This document shows positions 1 to 8,600 of a stretch of 33,936 bases of DNA, one piece after another. The stretch is from assembly GCF_018918205.1 (NCBI RefSeq), contig NZ_JAHLQB010000035.1, forward strand, positions 1 to 33,936, written 5' to 3'. The notes beneath the pieces are model-generated. The model was not told where the DNA came from. It worked only from the letters and a program-made list of their open reading frames with translations, and searched no databases. The first letter of the stretch is position 1; every line of letters begins with the position of its first letter. Made by a program: the position numbers and the translations under genes. The DNA is from Lachnoclostridium sp. MSJ-17. GTDB lineage: Bacteria > Bacillota > Clostridia > Oscillospirales > Acutalibacteraceae.

Positions 1-1
1 C

Positions 2-115
2 AAGGTGGACGTTGACTCCCTTGAAGCGATTGTCTTTGACCCGTACACCCACGGTTATTATAAGGTCGGCGGCAGAGTCGGTGACGCATTCAAAGACGGA
101 CTGAAACTGAAATAA
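2..115 (+). CDS. Flavin reductase-like protein, C-terminal end (partial)
   Basis: Only the last 37 codons are present; the gene enters from the left edge and stops at TAA 113-115. The readable tail (motifs VFDPYTHGYYKVGGRVGDAF, then a Lys-rich end) resembles the C-terminus of the flavin reductase / flavoredoxin family, which bind FMN and often end with a 'YY..G...G.AF..G' pattern. The match is from recall of the family, not from a search, and 37 residues are too few to prove it. An A-rich stretch follows the stop. Confidence 0.5.
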   Translation, partial: KVDVDSLEAIVFDPYTHGYYKVGGRVGDAFKDGLKLK

Positions 116-204
116 AAAAACCTCCGACTTGTCTGTAACTAACAGAGAACAGTCACAGAGGAAGATATGCGCGGCGATTTGTCAGCGGGCAGAGCAGGGG
201 AAAC

Positions 205-366
205 CCTGAGATATCCGTCACACTTGAACAGCTTGCCAATCAAATCAATTCCTCCCGTGAGGTAGTTTCCAGGACACTAAAGAACATGGAAAAGCAAAAT
301 ATTGTTCGACTCAGAAGAGGAAAAATCACGATTCTGAACCAAAAAGAATTAACGCGGCTGCGTTAA
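205..366 (+). pseudogene. Crp/Fnr-family regulator, DNA-binding domain remnant
   Basis: Reading 211-366 gives about 51 residues with the Crp-type winged helix: TLEQLANQINSSREVVSRTL is the recognition helix region and RLRRGKITILN the wing. The whole N-terminal cyclic-nucleotide/sensor domain is missing and no start codon or ribosome binding site precedes the open stretch, so this is a truncated remnant. The family regulates anaerobic or nitrosative stress genes, which often include flavin reductases. Whether it was once linked to the preceding gene is inference. Confidence 0.7.
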
Positions 367-390
367 AATATTGAATGGAGGTATCCAGTT

Positions 391-671
391 ATGAAATGTG
401 ATTTTAAGGTTGCTTTGGAAAAGCGCAAGCCGAAGAGCTGGCTCAAAAGCGTAAGCGCGTTTGCGAACGGTATCGGTGGTACATAACCGACCAAATTCTT
501 GAATACTGTACAGAGCCGAAAACAAGAAAGGAAATCTGTGATTATCTGGATTATAAAAATCTTTCATATTTTTCAAAGCACTATCTAAAGCCGCTAATTG
601 CCGAAGGTAAATTAAAAATGACAATACCTGATAATCCCAAGAGTCAAAAGCAAAAATATGTAACTGCTTAA
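391..671 (+). pseudogene. AlbA_2-type ATP-binding regulator with the middle deleted
   Basis: A good Shine-Dalgarno (GGAGGT near 376) precedes ATG 391. The first about 30 residues (motif KPKSWLKSVSAFANGIGGT) match the N-terminus of AlbA_2/divergent AAA_4 proteins (putative transcriptional regulators, COG2865 type), then the frame hits TAA. In another frame the sequence continues directly as a helical C-terminal winged-helix tail ending KLKMTIPDNPKS...KYVTA, which is the usual C-terminus of the same family. The roughly 300 residues between are gone, so this is an internal deletion with a frameshift. Confidence 0.7.
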
Positions 672-709
672 AACTATCGCAAACCATTTCATGGACACAC
701 ATAGACACA

Positions 710-742
710 CATAGTCACTGACTGACCAAGATAGTGACTATG
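710..742. repeat. 10-bp perfect inverted repeat
   Basis: CATAGTCACT (710-719) is repeated as AGTGACTATG (733-742) around a 13-nt loop. It lies just downstream of the AlbA_2 remnant and is not followed by a T-run, so a recombination or protein-binding remnant is as likely as a terminator. Confidence 0.5.
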
Positions 743-813
743 TCGAATCCTTTCGGGAGTTCAAGTCCCTGACGCATTTCCTCCGAAAAAAATCTTTTTT
801 GTACGGATAGGAC

Positions 814-853
814 AGTGAACAGGAGATACCCATTCTGGTATCTCCTGTTCACT
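814..853. repeat. 17-bp perfect inverted repeat, terminator-like
   Basis: Arms at 814-830 and 837-853 pair perfectly around a 6-nt loop (CATTCT) and are followed by a short T-run. It could act as a transcription terminator in either direction or be the end of a mobile-element remnant. No gene can reasonably start inside it. Confidence 0.6.
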
Positions 854-908
854 TTTACCCGCCGCGCCAATAGGGACTCGAAGGCGACTGTGCCGAGCAA
901 AGCGAGGC

Positions 909-933
909 AAAAACGTCACTGTGTGACGTTTTT
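909..933. terminator. Intrinsic terminator hairpin
   Basis: An 11-bp stem (AAAAACGTCAC / GTGACGTTTTT) with a 3-nt loop carries its own T-run at the 3' end and A-run at the 5' end, so it can work in both directions. It sits immediately before the LuxR remnant. Confidence 0.65.
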
Positions 934-947
934 AGACCTGCAATCAA

Positions 948-1222
948 TGTATTTTACAGAAAACCGGTATGACCGCAGCATCGAAAGCATGATGAAGGGC
1001 ATACCAAACTTTTACCCGAGAGGTTCGGGAATCGTAGTGACCAAAAAATTCGAGTATACAGCCAAGATCTCTCCCAATACCGTCAAGCGGCATATCCGGA
1101 ACATCATGGAGAAAACCGGCTATGAAAGCCGTCTGGAGCTGGCGATGAACGCGAAATCCCTCGGCTTGGTCGTCAGCGATAAAGAACGCACAAATGATCC
1201 CAAACAAAGGAGGCTAAAATGA
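948..1222 (+). pseudogene. LuxR-type response regulator remnant, C-terminal half of the HTH
   Basis: The frame from ATG 948 has two parts. The C-terminal part (ISPNTVKRHIRNIMEKTGYE then RLELAMNAKSLGLVV) is the recognition helix and last helix of a LuxR/GerE domain. The receiver domain and the first HTH helices are missing. The N-terminal about 45 residues (motif IESMMKGIPNFYPRGSG) belong to something I do not recognise, fused at the break point just before ISPNTV. A terminator at 909-933 makes an earlier start unlikely. The stop TGA (1220-1222) overlaps the ATG of the next gene (ATGA), so the pair were probably translationally coupled before truncation. Confidence 0.6.
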
Positions 1223-1554
1223 AAGGAAAAGACATGAAACAACAACTGACCAAAACCGGAAGAACGCTCCCACGGCGCGTTGTCAGTATTCTGATGAGCT
1301 TAACGCTTGTCGCGCTGATGTTTCCGGCATTCGAGCTGCATGCTCACGCGGGAGGTTCGTCGGACTACGAGTTAGACGGCAAGGATTACCACGTCGAGTG
1401 GGACGACGAGCATGGAGTCGGCACCGTGTACGTCCAGTGCGAATACTGCGGACATTACGCGGAGGAGTCGTTTTCTGACGGCGACCATGCGCAAGCCGCT
1501 GCCGATACTATCACGTATCTGTTCCCCCATGACTGCGACCACTGCAAGGAATGA
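1219..1554 (+). CDS. Small secreted Cys/His-rich protein
   Basis: This 111-residue protein has AGGAGG about 7 nt upstream of ATG 1219. A basic N-terminus and a hydrophobic stretch (VVSILMSLTLVALMFPAFEL) followed by HAHAG form a signal peptide with likely cleavage near residue 40. The mature part is acidic and has CEYCGHY followed by HDCDHC near the end, two CxxC-like pairs with adjacent His that could bind a metal or form disulfides. I recognise no family. It overlaps the preceding LuxR remnant by ATGA and the next ORF by ATGA, so it belongs to a coupled operon. Confidence 0.65.
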   Translation: MKGKDMKQQLTKTGRTLPRRVVSILMSLTLVALMFPAFELHAHAGGSSDYELDGKDYHVEWDDEHGVGTVYVQCEYCGHYAEESFSDGDHAQAAADTITYLFPHDCDHCKE

Positions 1555-1703
1555 CCGCCTCACTGACAAAGAGCGGTATCCGTCTGGCGATCGAAGCAGA
1601 GCGCGATCCCGCTTTGCCGCCGACTTTGCTGCCTGTCGAGCGCAAATTAAGCGACGATCTCACCTTCCTGACGATCAACGTGACGGGATGTGGGGCTGTA
1701 TGA
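1551..1703 (+). CDS. 50-residue hypothetical protein in an ATGA-coupled operon
   Basis: ATG 1551 overlaps the TGA of the preceding secreted-protein gene (ATGA), and its own TGA 1701-1703 overlaps the ATG of the next gene in the same way. The product starts MTASLTKSGIRLAIEAER, has a proline-rich middle (DPALPPTLLP) and ends LTINVTGCGAV with a single Cys. It has no signal peptide or membrane helix and no family I recognise. The two exact 4-nt overlaps are the main evidence that it is translated; it could also be a remnant of a longer gene. Confidence 0.45.
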   Translation: MTASLTKSGIRLAIEAERDPALPPTLLPVERKLSDDLTFLTINVTGCGAV

Positions 1704-2011
1704 CGAGCTTGCAGTCGATCAGCGGCCCGCTGCTGTATTACCTGATCGGCATTATTTCGATCCTGCTTATGATCGGTCAGACCGCCGAGCTGTTTCAGGC
1801 GATTCGATACAAACGAGAAAAAAAGCACCTGATCGTTTCCTTAATCAACTCTTTGCTGTGTTTTGCGCTGTTGATCGTTATGATGGACTTTGCCATGACG
1901 CGATTCATCTCGCCGGAGGACGAATGGAAGTTTCTGCCTTTTGAATGGGCGCTGTTCGCTCTGCCGTGGCTGTGGATCGTATGCGGAGAGCTGATCTCTG
2001 CCGCAGTCTGA
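1700..2011 (+). CDS. Membrane protein, probably the truncated N-terminus of a sensor kinase
   Basis: ATG 1700 overlaps the previous stop (ATGA). The 103 residues contain three strongly hydrophobic helices: LLYYLIGIISILLMIG, LIVSLINSLLCFALLIVMM and FEWALFALPWLWIVCGEL, with a basic loop (RYKREKK) after the first. This looks like the membrane-spanning N-terminus of a histidine kinase, and the LuxR remnant three ORFs upstream fits a former two-component pair. The frame ends exactly where a leucine-rich-repeat remnant begins in another frame, so the cytoplasmic catalytic part has probably been lost by recombination near 2005. The kinase assignment is inference. Confidence 0.5.
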   Translation: MTSLQSISGPLLYYLIGIISILLMIGQTAELFQAIRYKREKKHLIVSLINSLLCFALLIVMMDFAMTRFISPEDEWKFLPFEWALFALPWLWIVCGELISAAV

Positions 2012-2253
2012 CGAACCTGAAAATCCCGGACGGCGTTAAAAAGCTCGGCGATGAAAACAGCGTCGGATACGGTATGTTTGAAAACTGCAAAAACCTCAGT
2101 GAAATCACGATTCCCGCATCTGTCAGCTATATCAATCCCGACACCTTCGACGGCTGCGGTTCGCTGATTATCTGCGGAGAAAAGAATTCAGCCGCTCAGG
2201 AATTTGCAACTATCAATAAAATTTACTTCAAGGTCATCAGCGAGCCGGATTAG
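2005..2253 (+). pseudogene. BspA-type leucine-rich repeat (LRR_5) protein, C-terminal remnant
   Basis: The reading frame SLTNLKIPDGVKKLG ... MFENCKNLSEITIPASVSYI ... TFDGCGSL is a typical run of LRR_5 (TpLRR/BspA) repeats with the usual 'C.NL..I.IP.SV..I....F.GC' spacing, ending with a short capping tail and TAG 2251-2253. There is no start codon or ribosome binding site, and the 5' side joins the membrane-protein fragment. Intact members are large secreted surface proteins. This is debris from one of them. Confidence 0.7.
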
Positions 2254-2443
2254 CTTTATCGTGAACTCTCTTCGTCGCCATGAATTCACGGAAGGCATTC
2301 TCGCCGTCGCAGTTGACACCGCTGACCAATCTGCGCTTGGATTTGATGTCAAAGGTCTTATACTACTGCTGACAGTAATTGATAACCGCCCGCATTGCGA
2401 AGCGATTCTGTGTGCTCTCAGGGATAAACATGACCGTTGCCAT
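2254..2443 (-). pseudogene. MobA/VirD2-family relaxase, N-terminal remnant with a nonsense codon
   Basis: On the minus strand ATG 2443-2441 begins MATVMFIPESTQNRFAMRAV, followed by an in-frame TAG at 2365-2363 and then continuing KRRLVSGVNCDGENAFREFM. This is the conserved N-terminus of relaxases of clostridial integrative and mobilizable elements (RFIPES..., RLVSGVNC). The catalytic tyrosine/histidine region beyond it is absent because the sequence joins the LRR remnant near 2254. The start overlaps the stop of the upstream mobC remnant by one base, the usual mobC-mobA coupling. Confidence 0.75.
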
Positions 2444-2616
2444 CAGCTGTCATCACCTTTCAAATCGAGAATCGCGTCATAAATTTTTCGCTGACCCTCG
2501 ATAACAGAATCGAATTTTCCAAAGAAGAAACGTTTGGAATGTATCTTTCTTGCGATTTGGTTGATATTGTTGCCGATACGTTTCAGCTCAACAAGCACCT
2601 CTGACAGGTCAGTCAC
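2443..2616 (-). pseudogene. MobC-like relaxosome protein, C-terminal remnant
   Basis: The minus-strand frame reads DLSEVLVELKRIGNNINQIA followed by RKIHSKRFF and a short helical end. The L..IGNNINQIAR signature is diagnostic of MobC-type plasmid/ICE mobilization accessory proteins. The N-terminal ribbon-helix-helix part is missing; an in-frame stop lies just upstream and the sequence passes into the giant surface-protein gene on the other strand. With the relaxase fragment it marks a former conjugative or mobilizable element. Confidence 0.7.
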
Positions 2617-2629
2617 CGTGCCCGGTCTG

Positions 2630-5600
2630 ATGAGCCTCGGTATGTATCATAACGGTACCAAACAGAAAAACGCGGTGTTGAACGTTTACAGAAGCGATAA
2701 ACTCACAGACAACACCGACAAGGGCTTCAACCTTGTCAATAACAGAGAGATCTATAACAACGACCAATTCGACAGCGGTATAGAATATGCCCAGGAACAG
2801 AATATGGAGGGTATCGACGTCAACGGCGACGGCTTTGACGAAATCGCTGTACTGAGATTATCACGCCCGATGTACGTCGAGCTCTATGATCCCCAGAAGT
2901 ACTCCTCGAATGATAAGCACAAAAAGCTGGCCGAATGGAAAACGGATATCTCCGGAGGCGCGACGATATCCGATCTTGAGCCTAACGAGACCATGGGCTA
3001 CATGGCGCTGACCGCAGGCGATTTTGACAAAGACGGCTGCGAGGAGCTGGCGGTCTATATCCCCACCGAGCATCCGACCTTTTATCTGCTCAAGTACAAG
3101 GACAATTCTCTCCGTACGCTTGCGAGCTTCCGCCTCGAGGACGTATCGGGCGGCAAGGGCAGGCGGCTCGTCTATAAATCCGACGGCAACAAGCTCCCCA
3201 ACGACGGCTATCCGATTGTCAGCCTTTCGACGACTTCCATCTCCGGCGAGGATCATATCGTATTCAACGCGAGCCTGCCGATGCGCTACAACGGCTATGA
3301 CAACCGTTCGTGCATGGCGATTCTCGACTACGACGGCTCATCGCTCAAGGAGGTCTACTCCGACGACCTCACCTACGGCAACGGCTCGTACAGAATGAGA
3401 TACGCGAGCGCGACCGACGGCGACCTCTACGGCAAAGGCGAACAGACGCTGATCGTCGGCGGCTACAAGAACGATGGCCTCGGCAGTGATTCGTCAAAAT
3501 ACAACACCACACAGGGCGGTCTGAACGGTGACACCAACCTTGTTCAGATCATCAAATACAACACAGAAGAAAACAAATATGAGCGCGGCGATCTGAAGAC
3601 GGCGAGCCGCCACTCAAACGGTCTGTGTAAGATGGAAGACCGCAAGCTCACCAACCCCATAGCGATCGCGGCTGTCAACTTCACCAACAGCGGCAACGGT
3701 CCGGAGTTCCTTTTCCTTGGCGGAAAAGTCTTCAGATGGAGCGACAGTGACTCATTAGCTGAAAAATGGGAAATGCCTCTGGGCAAGAACAACGACGACG
3801 ACCCGTTCATCGTCAAGGCGTTCGCCATGAGAGGCATCGACGGCAACTATATGCAGGAGCAGCTATTTGTCTTAGCCGGCGATACCGACGCGGGCACTCC
3901 CGACTACGACCATCTGCATACGCATACCATTATCAACACCAACAATGCCGGCAAGACGGACGATGCGGACGCCACCACAGACGACGTTCAGCTGATTGAC
4001 AACTACAACGACAGCTGGACAAGGGTGAACGAGGATGACGACGGTGACTTCTGTACCGCCGCTCCTCTGCAGTGCTCCGGATACGGCGCTACCGTCAGGT
4101 GCACCGACAAGAGCGTCGGCTGGTCCGATGTCACCGTAGAGGCAGTTCTCCAGAGCGTTCCCTACTGGGAGGAGCTCAACTACGGCGAGGGCAGAGGACA
4201 AAGCTCCTTTACCCTCAGCTCCGGCAAGAGCAGCGGCAAGGATCATGAGGTCGTCCACTCCAACGGCGGCTTTTTAGAGGTGTCTGTTGTCTTTGGCTTC
4301 GAACTCTTTAATATCGGCGGAAACGCCGGCATAAAAGGCTCTATCGAAGGACACAGCAATCACGGCAATCAGGAGGGCAAGGAATACGCGCTTTCAGGCA
4401 AACTGACGATCAACAGTCACGCCGGCAGCGACACCGCGGTGCTCAGCGCGACGGCGATCGGTCACTATCTGTATGAAGTCTATCTCCCCGAGCATATCGT
4501 CACCGCGGCAGAGCATGCGTACATGGTCGAGAACTACGAGGCATACGGCTATAACAGCCCCGGCGAGGTACCCGCGGTAGGTACGCTTTCCGAGGCTTAT
4601 ACGACTCCTTGTATCAACCACGTCAATTACGGACAGACATACTCCGCGATCGAGGTCAATAAATTCAACGACAAGGTACAGGATTATTACGACGCAGGCG
4701 GCTCAAAGGAGAAGCTCGGCAAGATCGATATGTCCAAGTACAACTCCGCCGTAATCGGCGACCCTTACAGCTATCCCGCAAATAAGGGAAGTATCTATAA
4801 CTACTCGACGCAGCAGGAGTACAGCGATCTTGACGGAAAAACAAAAGAAACCGAAATGATCTTTGAGTCCAAGTACCCCGTGGCCGTCAACGCCATCGCG
4901 GACAGCGACGCGGATATTGAGATCGAATTTGAACAAACGATCACCAGCGGCTCCTCTTCGGGCTATGACCTTGGCGGAACAGCCGGCCTCGCCGGAGAAA
5001 TCGACTTTCTTGTCGGTAAGGCAGACGGATCCATCGGCTACAGCGGCGGAATCGAGAAGAATACCGTTTACTCTGATTCTACCATCACCGGCAAAAGCTT
5101 CGGCGTGCGGGTCTGCAACTGGGAGGATTACACCAAGGACGGCGACAATAACGAGGTGCCCGCAAACAAATACGACTTTAACGTCACTCCCGTGGTGCTC
5201 AGATCGTCCCCTCTTTCCAACGGCGATACGCCCTTCATGCTGACCTATATCGTCACTCCGATGAACGAAGGTCACATCGCTCCCGCAATCCCCGACAATA
5301 TCCATGTCAATACCGTATCCGCCTCGGCGCTGAACGTCACATGGAAGAATGCCAGCACCCCCGAGCGCCCGGTATCTAAGTACGAGATATTCCAGAGGAA
5401 CGTCAGCGCGAAGGAAGATACCTTCGTATCTGTCGGTACGGTAGACGCGACCGCCACCTCCTTCCTCGCTACCAACTTAGAGCCCGAGACGACCTATGCC
5501 TACAAGGTGCGCAGTATCTACGACGGCACCTACAGCGTATGCAGCGGCGAGGCACAGGGCACGACTCTTCCGCTCGAGGGCAGCGGTCCGAGCTTCATTA

Positions 5601-8600
5601 AACATCCCGCCAACGCGTACGTCAAAGAGGCAGACGTCAGCAGCAGCACGACCGTGACCTTTGACGCACTCGCGGTACCCGCCTCCAAAGACCACGCTGT
5701 CAGCTATCAGTGGCAGAAGCTGGAGGAGAGCGGCACTGAGGGCAGCGTTTCACAGTGGGTCAACCTGTCTGACAGCACCGAGAGCAATCCGACTGCTTTC
5801 TCCGGCACAAAGACCGATACTCTTTCTGTCGCTCTGAACTCCGACAACGCCGAAGAATTGAACGGCGCGATTTTCAGGGTCATCGCCGTAGAAGAGAGCT
5901 TGGGAACCGCCCGCAGTCAGGCGGTGTCACGTTCCGCTGAGCTTGTTATCTCCGGTAACGAGCCGATCAAGACCTCTACCGATCTTAAGATGACCAACGT
6001 CAAGGACGCGACCGCCGCCGTCACCGACGCAAACGGCGATCCCGTAAATCAGGGCAAGGTGACATTCTTCCTCTACAAGAGGAGCGACAACGGCATGATC
6101 GCGGCCGACGAACAGGCTACCGTTGAAGTCAATAACGGCACGGCGTCCTACACCTACTCCGACAAGGCGACCGCAAGTGAGTCAAACTACGGTTTCTTCG
6201 CCGTATATACCGACGACACCCACACCTATGCTTCGTCCTGCGATCTTGTCACCTATGACAACGTCGTTTATCTGACAGCCGACGAAGGCGCGGAAATCAA
6301 ATTTATCGCCGGCGAAGGCAAGCCGGAGATCAAGCTCCCCGTAGCAGCGTTCGCACAGGGCAAGGAGGTTCGCTTCAAGGTCGATCTGACCTCTGAACAG
6401 TACCGTCTCGACTCCGTCACGGCGTCCACGATGAAGAGCGGCGATCTGATAGATGTGAGCGGGCAGGACGGCGTTTATTCGTTCATTATGCCCGACGACA
6501 GCGTCACGGTCAGCGCAAAGACCGCTTATATCCCGGCGGTCACGATCACACCGCCCAAGAGCTTTGCGGCGAAGTTCGCCGACAGCGATAAAGCTGAGCT
6601 GACCACAGCGTTATTCGACGCAGGCAGCGAGGTATGGATCAGTACGGGCTTGACCGATCATAAGCCTTCCGTCACATTCAAGAACGATGACGGCTCGACA
6701 GCAAATATCAGTTACCGCTACAGCGATACCGCTCCCGACGGCGCTGACAGCGATACAAAATATCTTGTATTTACCATGCCGGCGTACAGCGTGACCGTAG
6801 CGTTCGACGAATATACAGTGGACGTCGGCGGCAACATATCATCCGAATTGGTTCGTGATCCTTACTATCCCGGCAGTGAGAATTATTACGTTCCCGGTGA
6901 GAAGGTTTACGTCGGATATACGGTTCACGGAACAAATGTTGCAAAGGTGAATTTTTACAAGCATGATTCCGGCGAAGAAGTAACGCTTCCTTATGAAATA
7001 GATTATGACGATTCTTTTGACCCTTCCGCTTCCATCAAGGATTCGGATACCTTCCGCAACACGATCTGCTTTGAGATGCCCGACTATAATGTCGATATAA
7101 AACTCTGGCATCAAACCGCTGTAAGCGTAACGGCAATCTCCGTATTGAAAGATCTCGACTATAATACCGTAACCGATAGCGTCCTCTCTGACGACAGCTT
7201 TACGTTCAATTATAACAACGGTTTGCAAGCGACCGGAACGCCCACTGTTTACGCTGCTCCCGAAACGGAGGTGCTCTTTACCTTTGATACCGGCAAGGTC
7301 AATGACGGCGATTTCAATGATTTGGCTTTCAGCTTTGAAAATCTTTACGCGAACAGCACCGGCTTTACTGAGGATCGTTTACGCACCGAGTTTGTTTCGC
7401 AGGAGGGAACCGTATATACCTACAGATTCACCGTTCCCCAGAGTCCTGCCCCCAATTTCCGTGTCGAGCTCATGGTCAGATTTGAACAGGATACTCCCGT
7501 TCTCAACATCAATCCTACCACGCTCAACGTCTCCGAAAATATCGGCTTGACCTCCAACTATCCTCTCGGTAATCTCACCATTACCGGTATGACGAACGGC
7601 TTCACTGAGCTTGATGAACACGGAAACGCGGTCGCGCTCACAAAAGGCGAGTACGATGTCTGCGCCTATGTAAAAGGTCATGAGGGCGATGGTAAATACG
7701 CCTCCGATACAGTCAGGGTTACAGTAAACGACAACCACACCGTCCATATCGAATCTGACGCAGACTGCATGATGGTATTCACCGATCAGGACGGCAACAA
7801 GATCTCCGACTCCGATTCCGGCACCTATGCGGGCGGCGACACCGTATACTTTGCCCTTGCCGACAGCGGAAACACGCTCAACTCCCTCACCGTATCCACC
7901 GATTCACGTGGCAGCGGCGGAGAAATAGAGTATCAGCAGAACGGCTCTGTATACAGCTTCATCATGCCGCATCAGGACGCGTATATCTTCCCCGACGCTA
8001 TCAAGGTAAAGCTTGTCGGCGGCGACCACGGCAAGGTTTATTTTGCCGATGAGAAGCACACCGGATATTCCGAAGCATGCTTCGCCTCCGGCAGCACCGT
8101 AGAGTTCACGGTAACGCCCGACAGCGGCTATGACGGAAACGTCGTTGTCACCACCGAGGACGGCAGCGTCAGCTTCAGCTATGTTTCCGGCGACAGCACC
8201 TACGCGTTCACTATGCCGGATAAGAACGTCACCGTAGCAGTCGCCTTTGAAAACTCCAATTACAATCTGCTCAAGGAGTTCAGAGCGGTCGCTAATCCAT
8301 CCGAAATTCAAATCGGCGGGACGTCCGAGGTAATCATTATCGACATAGACCTCACGCCCATGATCTTAACTCCGTCAAAGAATTACACGGTCAGCGACAT
8401 GAACCTGTATTCCTCCGACGAGAGCATCGCAACGGTAACCGCCGACGGCATGATTACCGGTATCGCCGAGGGCACGGCAACCATCACGGCGCGCCTGAAA
8501 TCCAACCCGAGCATATATGATAAATGCACAGTGACGGTTGTGGCTGAAAAGCCCACAGAAACTCCCACCGAGGCTCCTACAGAAGCGCCTACCGAGACGC

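Noticed and set aside
815..947. GTG 815 as the start of the LuxR-remnant frame
   Set aside because: The codon lies inside a perfect 17-bp inverted repeat and a terminator follows at 909-933.
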